This document shows, piece by piece, positions 1 through 9,838 of a DNA stretch of 23,263 bases. The translations under genes and the position numbers were made by a program. The notes beneath the pieces were generated by a model, which was not told the origin of the DNA, did no database searches, and saw only the letters and a list, made by a program, of their open reading frames with translations. Source of the stretch: Larix sibirica (taxonomy: Eukaryota; Streptophyta; Pinopsida; Pinales; Pinaceae); assembly GCA_004151065.3 (NCBI GenBank), contig NWUY0300000776.1, forward strand, positions 42,671-65,933. The letters are read 5' to 3'. The stretch's first letter is position 1. The number at the start of each line of letters is the position of its first letter.

Positions 1-71
1 CATAGGTTATTTATGCATGAGCACACTTCCATTAGTATGCCCAAACTTTATGTGAGAAAGCACATTGTAGA

Positions 72-152
72 AATAAATGCTCAATGTTTTCTTCATTATA
101 CCTACAAAGCAGGCATATTCTAGGGCCAAAGGAAATAAATGCTCAATGTTTT
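72..152. repeat. Short direct repeat, two copies about 58 bp apart
   Basis: The string aaataaatgctcaatgtttt occurs near 73 and again near 131. The bases between the copies are not repeated, so this is either a decayed tandem duplication or a small dispersed repeat. Confidence 0.6.
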
Positions 153-183
153 CTACACCATATAGGAAATGAGATGTAGAAAG

Positions 184-440
184 TTAGATTGTCTTGAAAT
201 TATATTCATAATTTATGAATTAATATTCAAATTATCTTTTTAATTTTATATTTGAATGCCACAATATCAAGACCAACAATTGAGATGCCTATTTTATTTC
301 ATTTAATTTACTCCATGTATATGTTACAGTTTGTGGAATTTATTATGTAAATTTGTATGGAAAATGATATTGGAAAGTTACGATATTTTGAGATTATATT
401 CATAATATATGCAATAATACTCAAAATATCTTTTTAATAT
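184..440. repeat. Diverged direct repeat, about 62 bp, two copies 193 bp apart
   Basis: The segments at about 184-245 and 377-440 align along their length. They share the core attatattcataat and the tail tatctttttaat, with scattered substitutions. This looks like an old segmental duplication in AT-rich DNA. Confidence 0.45.
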
Positions 441-1963
441 TTAATTATATCACAATTGATATTTGCTCCTTCATCATCCAAATAGAGTGATAAGCCAAAC
501 AAAAATTATCCCTTATACCTAGTTCATTTCCATCTAGGGTCATGTACCAACTCTCCTCCAAAGCTCACATATTCTCCACATTATAAAGGAATTGTTTGAA
601 GACAAACCTTTCATATATTATTGTGTGCTTTTAATCACTTAATCATGTTTTTAGAGTTGGACATGAGGATCTTGTAGAGCACACACAATATTAGCAACCA
701 AAAATTGGAGGCATTATCGCACATCATTCAAACATTAAAAGATGAAAAAAAACCAAGCTATTGGAAGCACAATTATATGAGCTTATCAAAGATGCTTCTA
801 TCAATTTGTCCATATTTTAAACTTGAGGTATGTCATTCTATTATCAAGTTAATTGCATGGTCCTTCTGCTAACCAAATATGCTCCATGTGACTTTGAAAT
901 TTTAAAATAAATTAAACTTTAGAATGGAAATGAACAACAAACTAGCAATTGTAGATCTTAAATGTGTATTATTTTTACTGGTGATATGTTTGTTGTATAT
1001 ACTATTGCAGATTTGTGTGTCACATCTAGAGACACACCATTATCATGGAGCATCAACAAAAGTGCATAGCCTTCACCGGTCACAAAATAGCGATAATAGC
1101 ACATAGAAAGCATTTAATATATACAGTCATATCGATATTTGCACTCTAAAAAGGCGTTTGCACTTTAAGAGATTTGATCCCTCTGAACACTTAGTAGATC
1201 CCTCTTTAAGATGGATCTATGCTGGTGTAAATATAAATACAGTGTATTTTATATTTGGAGAGCAGGTGTGGATTGAGAGTTGGATCAAATCCAATAGTTG
1301 GCATCCCCGCAACCACAGCATTAATTACTGTGCTGCGAGGTACTTATTACACACCAAAAAAGCATATCAAAACTATACTCCAGTACAAAATTAATAATTG
1401 TATTTTTTTCTTTTTAAATGATTGAACAAAATGTAAACATACATGTATGACCCAATAACTTACAACATATATGCAATAACAACTCTTTTTCTTCCTCTCA
1501 GCATTTACAGAGCAGGGCTGTCATCTGTTCAAAAGAGCCAGAGACATGAAGACGTGAAAACTACATAGGAAGGTTAAGATGTGGACTTTTTTCAGGCTTG
1601 GTATCATTGAAATATGGTTGAACTTAGTTTTATATGTAAAAATAAATTCAATGTTCTTAAATATTTCTACACGGTGTAATTGTATATGATCAATTCAAAA
1701 TGATTCCTACCAACTATGCAGCTAAGAACAATTTACCCCATTATTCTGAATTGATTTTCCTGCCATTAAAAAGCACACATTTAGACTCTATGAACTCGAA
1801 AACCAAATAATGCTTATGCATTTGGTTGACAGTATAGCACAATGAACGAGGAGGAGATTGAGAATTATTTCAAATAAATAAATCAGGAACAATCAATGAG
1901 ATGACAGTAAGCCCATTGGAACAGATAATAACTGTAAAATTAACCAGCAATAATTAACAGTTA

Positions 1964-2037
1964 GTCTGAGTGGTATAGTTGGTTATCACGTCAGTCTCAC
2001 ACACTAAAGGTCCCCAGTTGAAACCTGGGCACAGACT
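1964..2037 (+). tRNA. tRNA-Val (CAC), probably decayed
   Basis: A 74-base cloverleaf can be drawn. It has acceptor GTCTGAG against CACAGAC, a D arm with the Pol III A-box-like TGGTATAGTTGG, and anticodon stem TCAGT/ACTAA around loop CTCACAC, giving anticodon CAC for valine. The T stem CCCAG/CTGGG is perfect. The layout matches nuclear plant tRNA-Val rather than an organellar one. Several features suggest decay: one mismatch in the acceptor stem (A-A), a C-A mismatch in the anticodon stem, and a T loop TTGAAAC in place of the near-invariant TTCGAAC. That last change also damages the B box. The discriminator base is T, and no run of four T follows to end Pol III transcription. It may be a pseudogene or a retroelement-derived tRNA fragment. 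It is convergent with the Arg tRNA about 150 bp downstream. Confidence 0.72.
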
Positions 2038-2132
2038 AACTCCCTGTTTGAGCTTGAGAACAAAAAATATTCAACTCCCTGTTTGAGCTTGAGAACAAAA
2101 AATATTCAACTCCCTGTTTGAGCTTGAGAACA
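2038..2132. repeat. 35-bp tandem repeat, nearly three copies
   Basis: The unit begins aactccctgtttgagcttga and continues through gaacaaaaaatattc. It starts at 2038, 2073 and 2108; the third copy stops after gagaacag. Copies one and two are identical, so the amplification is recent. The array begins at the base following the tRNA-Val 3' end and fills the gap before the tRNA-Arg. Confidence 0.9.
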
Positions 2133-2190
2133 GCACGGCTTTCAAAAGCATTTGCCTGTTTTACAGCACCTTGTAAACATCTTGATTTTA

Positions 2191-2263
2191 CACGCCCGGT
2201 GGGACTCGTACCCACAATCGCCTGATTAGAAGTCAGGCGCCTTATCCATTAGGCCACGGGCGT
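2191..2263 (-). tRNA. tRNA-Arg (TCT)
   Basis: Read on the minus strand, 73 bases fold into a full cloverleaf. The 7-bp acceptor ACGCCCG/CGGGCGT is perfect, with discriminator G. The D arm is GCCT-AATGGATAA-GGC, and the anticodon stem CCTGA/TCAGG surrounds loop CTTCTAA, giving anticodon TCT for arginine. The T stem GTGGG/CCCAC is perfect. The A box (TGGCCTAATGG) is close to consensus. The T loop is TACGAGT, so position 55, almost always T, is A; this is the only clear defect. No T run lies just past the 3' end on the minus strand. It is better preserved than the neighbouring tRNA-Val and could be functional. Confidence 0.88.
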
Positions 2264-2461
2264 CATATGTTTAAATATGGAAATTTTACAATTTCTGATT
2301 GTTAGCTAATTTATCTCATTCCTCTTGTATGTTCTTATATTCCATTTGTTAAAACAAAACAATCCGGTAACACCATGGCCTCACCACATTTCTTGTAATC
2401 AAAGAGAGAAACTTATCATTATTTTCTTTTATAAAATTTTAGGGAAACTAGATCCGTCTTT

Positions 2462-2609
2462 TCTCCTTCATGCTAGCAATGGTATTAGGCAGGTTCTGGT
2501 GTTCACTTCTAGCATGGCCATGGAGTGAGTTCTCCCTCATTCTAGCAATGGTATTAGGCAGGTTCTTGTGTTCACTTCTAGCATGGCCATGGAGTGAGTT
2601 CTCCCACAA
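2462..2609. repeat. 69-bp tandem duplication
   Basis: The unit around agcaatggtattaggcagg starts at 2475 and again at 2544, a 69-base period, with a few substitutions. A third partial start (agttctccc) follows. Because 69 is a multiple of three, the + frame stays open across both copies and reads a repeated 23-residue peptide. Nothing else supports a gene here. Confidence 0.85.
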
Positions 2610-2740
2610 TTACAGCTTTAGACTCATCAAGTCAAACACTGGTTTCCTGTGACAACTATAAGGGTTCTCGCCCATTCATGTGGCTGCAAGGTTGGTGGAG
2701 GAAAAAGGGTCTACCTTCATTCTTAGTAGAGATCTCATCT

Positions 2741-2899
2741 CTACTTTTGAAATAAATGCCCTTGGTTACTTTTAACATTTATCTCTTATTATTCTACTTT
2801 TGAAATAAACACCTTTGGTTACTTTTAACATTTATCTCCCATTATTCTACTTTTGAAATAAACACCCTTGGTTACTTTTAACATTTATCTCTCATTATT
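2741..2899. repeat. 53-bp tandem repeat, three copies
   Basis: Copies start at 2741, 2794 and 2847. Each reads ctacttttgaaataaa, then a short variable part, then ggttacttttaacatttatc. The few differences between copies point to recent slippage or unequal exchange. Confidence 0.9.
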
Positions 2900-3073
2900 C
2901 TATTATACCTATTTAAAGTTGTATAAGTAATCTTTTGTATCATGTATGATACAACTCATCCTTACTTTGAACATAAACACCTCTTTGTTACTTTTAACAT
3001 CTATTTCTCATTATTCTACCATACCTATTTAAAGTTGTATAAGTAATCCCTTGTATCATGCATGATACAACTT
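2900..3073. repeat. 116-bp higher-order repeat containing a palindrome
   Basis: The segment starting ctattatacctatttaaagt at 2900 recurs at 3016 (period 116). The first copy also contains a diverged 53-bp unit near 2963-3010. Each copy carries ttgtatcatg followed by its inverse. In the second copy, 3051-3070 is a perfect 20-bp palindrome. An outer 9-bp inverted pair (3032-3040 with 3065-3073) offers an alternative hairpin. Confidence 0.85.
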
Positions 3074-5685
3074 GCTTAGAAACACATTACATGATATCTA
3101 TACATAAAATTATGCATATCGTGAGTGTGATAGACTTATCATTGCATTATGAAACCCCAACAAAGTCCATAACCTATTGTAATCACTAGGTACCAAGTCT
3201 CAACATAAATTAGAATTACCACTAAACCATATACATAGCAACATGCAATAAATCAAGTTTAATAGATTCACCAACCATAAGCAATGTTCATATTGAAACA
3301 ATGTCCATACACAAGATCACTCAAATAAAACAAAAAATCACAATACATGATTAAACAACAATAATTTAACATAATGGTCTATAATTGCATATGTTTATGG
3401 ATAGGTCATGACTTCACGTCACAATAAATCTCTAAAATGCCTTCATCAATGTCATATATATGTTTTACATGTATAATTATATGCAATTTAATTAGGTCAA
3501 TCTTGCTTCTACAATGGTTGAATCATATAAAATACATAAACTAAAGTCTAAAATGCAAGGCATCACAACTTTGTTTACTAAATTATGAGCATTAAATAAA
3601 ATATAAATTTATTCTTATATTTCATCTATGTTTCGAGTTTTTTTCTTTGTGGTGGTCTTTTCCCACCTGCTACATGTTTATTAGATGTTTGGGTACTTAT
3701 CTGACACCACCTTCTATTTGTTTTCATTGTTCATGTATTTTCACCAAAGCATATCATGATAAATTATGATTGTGTGGATTTTCTAGATTATGATTTCATT
3801 TTCTTATATTTCCTTATAATTGTACTTAAAACTTTAAATTTAGGAAAAAAACATTAGTGATTTCATACTATATACTTGTAATATACCAAATTATTAGTAG
3901 GAGAGTTGACCTTTTTCACCTCTTTATGAACATTTGGTTGAGATTAAGGTTTTGTGTTTGTAAACCATAGTTGTGATCCTTTGTTCCCGTATATCATGAA
4001 TGCGGATTTTTTGTAGCGCACACTCGACTAGCCTATATGGCACAAGATAAAGAGGAGCATATCATGCTTTTTGAAACTAAGCCTCTAACATGGTTATTCT
4101 GATTGTGTAACGAGACCCAACAACATGCAATCTCACTAACTTTAAACATTTGAAATAATGATTATTCCACTCATGTGTGATGCACAAAACAACTTTCACT
4201 TTTCACTATTTCCAATCGAAGCAAGAAGAATCTAATTCCTATGATCATTGTCAAGTGACTCAAGCTAACAACTATTACACACTCACAATTATACACCATT
4301 AGATGTTTAAATCTGAGAAAAGAATCATGCATTAAACAATAAGGTAGGCTTGAATACATCATTTACCTATTCAAAGATGGGGAGTTTTGTTATAATGTGG
4401 AACCATTACACATTTTTGTGATGTGTTCTCGGAAAACCCTTCATGTGAGAGCGACATGGGACCCCAAGGATTTTATGATTCACAAGCTTAAAGCATCATC
4501 CTACATTATGGATCAATTCTATTTAAAAGTTCTAAAGATGGTCCTAATATATGCCAAATCCAAATTCATAATAAGTCAGGTTTGCAAAAGGTTGTTATTG
4601 ATTGAAACATTAGCAGTGTTGTCTTTTTTATAAAATGCCATGTTATTTATACTTAATCTTTAAATTGGTGAATTTAAGATGTCTTCATAATAGAGGTAAA
4701 CTTATTATTATTTTTGTTTTCTAGAAATGTTTAAGATTATTTTTTTCAAAGACTATGTAATACACATATTGGAAAAGATCATATTAATTAACATAAATCA
4801 AATTATGTATTATTTTATTAGTTTAAATCTATTTTAATTATGGATGTATCATGTGTCGAGAGGAATCAAATATTTTGAAGTGAAATCGTTTTTTTAAAAT
4901 GCAAAAACTTGAGAAAATGTTTGCCCCTTGAAGAATTTTATTCCTCTCAATGTGTGATAGATCTAGAGTTAAGATCAAAATTGTCTATTAGAATATATGC
5001 TCACATTGTAATTCTTTTTATTTCACAAGATATTATTGTATTTTATGTGTTATGTTTCTCATAATTTTGTTTTCTTTCAATTACACACTCTTTGTTCTCA
5101 TTCTAATTATCCTTCAACCTTAGCCTTTTTACTCATAAAAATTATTTTTTCCAAAAATAAATTCGTTAAATTCCATTTTTTTCTAAAATGATTTGTTCAA
5201 ATTCCACGTGATAAAATATTTTACTCTAAATATCACCAAAAATGTCCACAAACTATATAAAATCCATGGGTATTTGATTTCTTTTTTATAAATATCACCA
5301 AACATTTTATGGTTGGAAAGTTAAGAATTAGTAAAATTCGTCAAGGTTTCTACACTTTAATAAAATTACAGATCCTTAAGAAATTTCCTCACTCTAAGTC
5401 TAGATCATTGTTGTATTCAAATATTACAACACCTAGTTAACATAACCACATTATTTTATTTATTACTCCTCTAATGTCAAAGATTGAAAAAGGTTATAAA
5501 TATTATTCGATTACAAAAAAGAACACTATTTATTTGCAACTTTTGATATTTCCATATCATGGCATATGTATTGGTGTTCCAAGTAACTATTGTCCCTTAA
5601 TTTGAAGGCATAACACTATTTATTTTGTAGTTTTATTTTGGCTTTGAATCAATGCATCTAATCATTTGGAATTATATCATTCTTG
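3074..5685. other. AT-rich intergenic DNA, no gene recognised
   Basis: Both strands are dense with stops. The two longest frames, minus 4171-4362 and plus 4397-4633, show no domain or splice context and are probably chance. No RNA gene, terminal repeat or retroelement motif is visible. The segment near 5395-5445 is a distant copy of the 199-bp repeat described at 6290-6690. Confidence 0.55.
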
Positions 5686-5694
5686 AAATCAATG

Positions 5695-5941
5695 TGATTG
5701 TCAATTGGGTGTAAATTGAGTGGCTGAGAGGAAAGATATTATCCTCCCACACTCGCATTCAAATCCCACTTTGTGACATGCTTGCTATATTTGTGAGCCA
5801 ATTGTTGATTGTCGGCCCAGCCTTGATCCCTAAAGAATCTAGTTTACCCTTGGTACCATCCTTAGAATAAGGGGAAGTACCTAGTGGGATTCTCTAAGGA
5901 ATGCATTATCTAGAAAATAAATATAATAATAATACATAAAT
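5695..5941 (+). mobile_element. Candidate tRNA-derived SINE
   Basis: A 247-base segment has the layout of a plant SINE. An A-box-like TGGCTGAGAGG lies near 5722, about 35 bases before a B-box-like TTCAAATCCC (5759-5768). These are the two internal Pol III promoter elements of tRNA-derived SINEs. The body is less AT-rich than its surroundings, and the 3' end is an A/T-rich tail with repeated aataat. The 8-base AATCAATG flanks it at 5687-5694 and 5942-5949, as a target duplication would. That word also occurs elsewhere nearby (5647, 6304), which weakens the flank evidence. I do not recognise the family. Confidence 0.45.
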
Positions 5942-5949
5942 AATCAATG

Positions 5950-6289
5950 CAACTTATATTTATTTCCTATAGCATTGTTAAAATTAATGCAACTAAATAA
6001 TATCATCTTTTAAAACGCTTAATAGTCTAATGTACAAATTACTAGAACTTTCATTACTATTCCCAATACTCCTTGGACTTGATAATTAATCTTCCCAATA
6101 CTCCTAGGATTTCATAACTATAAGTCTCAATGCAATAATAATAAATATCAAAGTCCTCGGTATCTCATAATTTTAGGGTTAAGATGGATTTAGGCCGACT
6201 ATCTACATAATGCATCCATCATGCCCAACAATGTTATGCAGGGGAATATTAAGATGCATTAATTTTAGCAACAATACAACATGTATGTG
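5950..6289. other. AT-rich intergenic DNA, nothing recognised
   Basis: No reading frame, RNA gene or terminal repeat is visible. There is a short direct echo of tcccaatactcct near 6060 and 6092. Confidence 0.55.
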
Positions 6290-6690
6290 TTCATCATTGT
6301 TGAAATCAATGTGTTATATGTGTTGTATCATTGTTAAAATATACATGTTATAAAGAGGATTTGATTACAAAGATAACACAAAAAAGACTTACCATAAGTA
6401 TAGATCATTGTTGTATTCAAATATTCCAACACCTAGTTAACATCAATATAGTTTTATATATTATTCCCTATCATTTTTCAGAGTTTATTCTAGCATTGTT
6501 GAAATCGATGTGTTATATATGTTGTATCATTGCTAAAATCAACATGTTATAAAGAGGATTTGATTACAAAGATAACACAAAACACACTTACCATAAGTCT
6601 AGATCATTGTTGTATTCAAATATCCAACACCTAGTCAAATATCATTGTTGTATTACAAACATAACACAAAACACACTTACCATAAGTTTA
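6290..6690. repeat. 199-bp tandem repeat, two copies plus a partial third
   Basis: The unit with gaaatcaatgtgttatat at 6302 recurs at 6501 (period 199). Shared landmarks are ataaagaggatttgattac, agataacacaaaa and agatcattgttgtattcaaa. A truncated third piece (about 6636-6690) repeats the acacttaccataagt part. A separate copy of the agatcattgttgtattcaaa segment lies near 5400-5440, so the family was dispersed before the local duplication. Confidence 0.8.
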
Positions 6691-6937
6691 TGTGAATTTC
6701 ATATTTGATTTTCAACCATCTCTAATCGTCATGGTTTGTAATTTCCAACTTTATGCATCATGTTGATTTGACATAAATTAAGGGTGAATATGTTAAGCGA
6801 TTTAACATTGTAATTGAAGAATATAAGGAAATATTTTCTTCTATTTTTACAGTTGTTATAAGTGTTTTCAGATATGTGATATGTGTTACAAGATTGCCCT
6901 ATTTAAAGGTTGAAACTTAGTGGAACACATTGGTATC

Positions 6938-7123
6938 TTATCTCTTAAATTGCCTAGTGGATTNATAAAGCACCCCAAACATGGTGTAAACACTTTCGAA
7001 GTAACCCAAAAAACTAACAAAGTCAACCTCAATAAAAATATCAAGTGTATTTCCAATTTCATAAAACACCTTGACACACCATAATTCAAGTGAGAGCCCC
7101 TAAAGCTTCACCCACACTGCCAT
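6938..7123 (-). pseudogene. DUF4283-like retroelement ORF1/gag relic
   Basis: One minus-strand frame reads MAVWVKL, a stop, then GLSLELW and VFYEIGNTLDIFIEVD, continuing to FESVYTMFGVLY before another stop. The spacing and key residues match the DUF4283 domain of plant LINE ORF1 and gag-like proteins. The family pattern is a tryptophan and a leucine-rich turn (WVxLxGLPxELW), then a hydrophobic residue, IGxxLGxFIxVD. These proteins bind RNA or DNA inside the retroelement particle. The in-frame TAG after WVKL, the missing second Gly, the degraded C-terminal part and an N at 6964 show that it is dead. It abuts the LTR at 7145, which appears to have inserted into or beside it. The family call rests on pattern recognition, not a search. 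Confidence 0.5.
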
Positions 7124-7144
7124 GCAACCAAAAATTGAAAGTAG

Positions 7145-7512
7145 TGTTAGTTCCAAGACGCAACAGACACAATTATGCACAAAAGAAACATAGAACAGTG
7201 AAGCAAACCATAAAATCATGCACATGATAAACACCATGATTTTATCCTGGAAACCCTTAACTAAGAAAAACTAGCAGAAGATCATCATTATACCCCTTGG
7301 CCAAATCCAACCAAGATAGGTCGAGCATGGATCTACCCTTGACCATCAGTGAGTTAGTACCATATACAATGGAGTATGAACAACATCGTTACAGGCTTCG
7401 ATCATAAGAATACCATGGGAAAATACATAAATTTCCTAAAACCATGGTTTCATAACAATAATAACCAATTTCGGTTAACTTACTCTACGACCAAGTTAAG
7501 ATTAACCCAACA
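7145..7512 (-). mobile_element. LTR of a minus-strand LTR retrotransposon (3' LTR)
   Basis: On the minus strand the segment starts TGTTGGGTTAATC at 7512 and ends GGAACTAACA at 7145. This gives the TG...CA termini and short TGTT/AACA inverted ends of LTR elements. Immediately upstream, on the minus strand, is a polypurine tract (7513-7523), so this is the 3' LTR. Its length of 368 bases is typical of Copia-type LTRs. A possible U3 TATA (GTATATGG) lies near 7351-7358. The lower boundary rests on termini alone; I did not find the matching 5' LTR or a confirmed target duplication. Confidence 0.6.
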
Positions 7513-7523
7513 TCCCCCCCTTT
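7513..7523 (-). other. Polypurine tract (plus-strand primer site)
   Basis: The minus strand reads AAAGGGGGGGA directly before the LTR start TGTTGGG. A purine run at this position is the plus-strand DNA priming site of LTR retrotransposons. Two more G7 runs lie upstream on the same strand, at 7548-7554 and 7584-7590. Confidence 0.65.
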
Positions 7524-7933
7524 AAACTTGAATTGGGAATGACACCTCCCCCCCAAGTTTATCAACAAAGAATATCACATGCTCCCCCCCTTTCATATTT
7601 AACATAGAGGTATGCATGCCTTTATTGGTCTTACAACCATATGCCCATTTATATTGATTACAACTCCATTAACGAAACATTGCTTTACAAAAAAATCTAT
7701 AGCATTCTCCCCATGTGTCAGAGCCTTCAAAAAAGAGTTTGCCTCAACCTTAAACCTACCATTTCTAACAAAGAAGTTGTCCAAATATGACTAATTGTAC
7801 TTTACATTAGAACCACCCACTTTTTCAAACTTACCAATAGTTTTGTTAAGTAGAGAAAATGACCCTATCCACTTCATAACATCATCTCCCACTAGAGAGA
7901 TAGCTTATAACAAAGCCCTGCCACGTCTAGAGA

Positions 7934-7976
7934 TATAAGTTAGTGGTCATGGTTATGTCCCTACCACTAACTTATA
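7934..7976. repeat. Perfect 13-bp inverted repeat (hairpin)
   Basis: TATAAGTTAGTGG at 7934-7946 is exactly inverted at 7964-7976 with a 17-base spacer. The outer parts also form a direct repeat: cttataacaaagccct near 7904 recurs as cttataacgaagccct at 7971. Confidence 0.8.
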
Positions 7977-9559
7977 ACGAAGCCCTTAGACCTCTGGAGA
8001 GATAAACATGTCTTCTTCCTCCAAATAATCTTTAGAATAACCCACACAATCCTCGTACCTATCCATCACACCCAACAAATGGGACCACAATTAGAACAAT
8101 GTAGCCCTAGTCCCATTTTGCATAAACCCCTAACCCTTCCCTTGAATAGGCTCTTCCTCATAATTTAGTTGAACATAAATAAGTCAATAATGATTGTGTC
8201 ATATACATACATGAGAGAGAGAGAGAGGTTGGATTCAATGGCAAAGAGAAAGGAGTTTATTTATTTATTTTATTTTAACAATAACATGTATTATTTGTAT
8301 TCAAATTTGGGTATGGTTAGATTGCACAACATGTTAATATGAGGAAAAAACACAATTCTAACATTAATGTTTCGAAATTTATACCCAACAACTTCACCAG
8401 CCCCGCTATGCTAGAATTACACCTATGAAATTGACTTGTATACTACAAATTTGCTGGTAAAACACTAGAAATTTAACTAATATTACATAAAATCATGCCC
8501 ACCAAAGGCTTCTTGCTTGACACCAACCTAGGAGTTGGCTATTTGTTTAGGTGGTCCCATTTCCATGTCACCATCCAAGCCTTGGCCTTGCTATGTTGTC
8601 TCTTCATATTTCACCGTGACTACTTCATGTTGGAATGAATCAATGGATATATCAGGGAGGGGGGGTTGACTAAGGACTGTAAGGTTATTCCAAAAGTTCA
8701 CAACCCATCTGCAAATTTGGATATAGTTACATGCATATCGTTAAATATTGCTTCTAGTTTTTCATACTTTATGTTGTAGCTTTTTAAGAAGCTTGTAAAT
8801 TATTATGACCTTCGAGTTGAATAGAAGTATTGATAACATGCCTATTTTGCTGCTATGTTTCCATGATAGAATTATACCCCTAGTCCTCTTTCCAACATTC
8901 CCATTTCCTAACTAAAAGAGATAATGAATCCTGAACCTCAGACATTTGGTGCTCATACCTCCTCAAGTTTGTTGTCTCACAAAGTGCACACCAACCATAA
9001 TTACAATGATAATTAGACATGGCTCTAAAACATTTGAACCTCACCCTTTGCAAACCACTTTAGAGTCTAGGCTTAGACCAATTCCTTTTTAGATTGCTCC
9101 AAATTCCACTCTCATCCCCTTCTCTATTGCAAGGATCCAAAATAGAGTTGTTGGGTTTCACACCCTTAACTTTCTCCATGAAAGATGAGAAATTCAACCT
9201 TAAGATTTCAACTAGAAGATGAGGCGCAACTACTACAATACCATTCGAAACCTTGCAGAGCAACTGCCCATCAAAGCACACCTCCCCTTGATTAATTGCA
9301 AACACCAAAAATAAATCAAGGAGCAGATTCCTAATCTTCATGCTAACAAAACTACATTTATGCCTTCATCCCATCTTGATTGCTATTTTACTATTCAACT
9401 TAGGCAAAATGGGATATTGGGGTATGCATATCCACATGGGCTTTATTAACTATCACATCTCCAATCTCGAGCTATGCCACTTTTCGCTCCAACTTGCATG
9501 CATTTGAACTTGGTCATTGAGGAGTAGATAATCTGAGGTGGTACACGAACAACACCCCT

Positions 9560-9838
9560 CTAATTTATCCTAACCTTCCCGACTTCGATTGCTACAACCT
9601 CATTGGATTTTAGGTTTACCATAGTGTTATGAGCTCTTTGAACATGAAATAATTCAATGCTATCATACTTTTCCGCCATCACCTAAGACCTTTGAATGAG
9701 CTTGCTCAATGGTATGTCTCGAGGGATCATGCGACATAGCATATGACGAATTATTATGGAAGAGCCTCCTTTAATTTGAGCTATTCCTCCATCCATAACA
9801 ATGATAGTCCTTGATATAATGCCTAAGTCTCTCCTTAG
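9560..9838 (-). pseudogene. RNase H-like (RVT_3 type) retroelement relic
   Basis: A single minus-strand frame of 92 codons before its final stop, with one internal TAG, reads in order QIKGGSSIIIRHML, an IPRDIPLSKLI stretch, and then ELFHVQRAHN. This resembles the C-terminal half of the RNase H-like domain of plant retroelements, where a beta strand ends in GDSxxII and a later segment reads HVxRxxNxxAD. Here the first acidic residue (GDS to GGS) and the AD pair are lost, so it would be inactive. Family members degrade the RNA strand of RNA/DNA hybrids during reverse transcription. The match is by eye and distant; chance resemblance is possible. Confidence 0.35.

Larger units (their letters stand above)
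1..1963. other. AT-rich intergenic DNA, no gene recognised
   Basis: No frame here has the length, codon pattern or motifs of a known protein. The longest open frames, at 924-1106 and 1158-1394, give 60-78 residues with no recognisable domain, and I take them as chance. The stretch holds two small direct repeats: a 22-base segment near 72-93 recurs near 130-151, and an AT-rich segment of about 60 bases near 184-245 recurs in diverged form near 377-440. A 10-bp inverted pair (1171-1180 and 1282-1291) is also present, with no evident role. Confidence 0.6.

Noticed and set aside
924-1394. Two consecutive + frames of 60 and 78 codons
   Set aside because: No domain, no splice context and biased only by AT-rich composition; the first is hydrophobic, as AT-rich chance frames often are.
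8651-8663. G-rich run as a + strand polypurine tract
   Set aside because: The following bases (ttgactaagg) do not begin with an LTR-like TG end.
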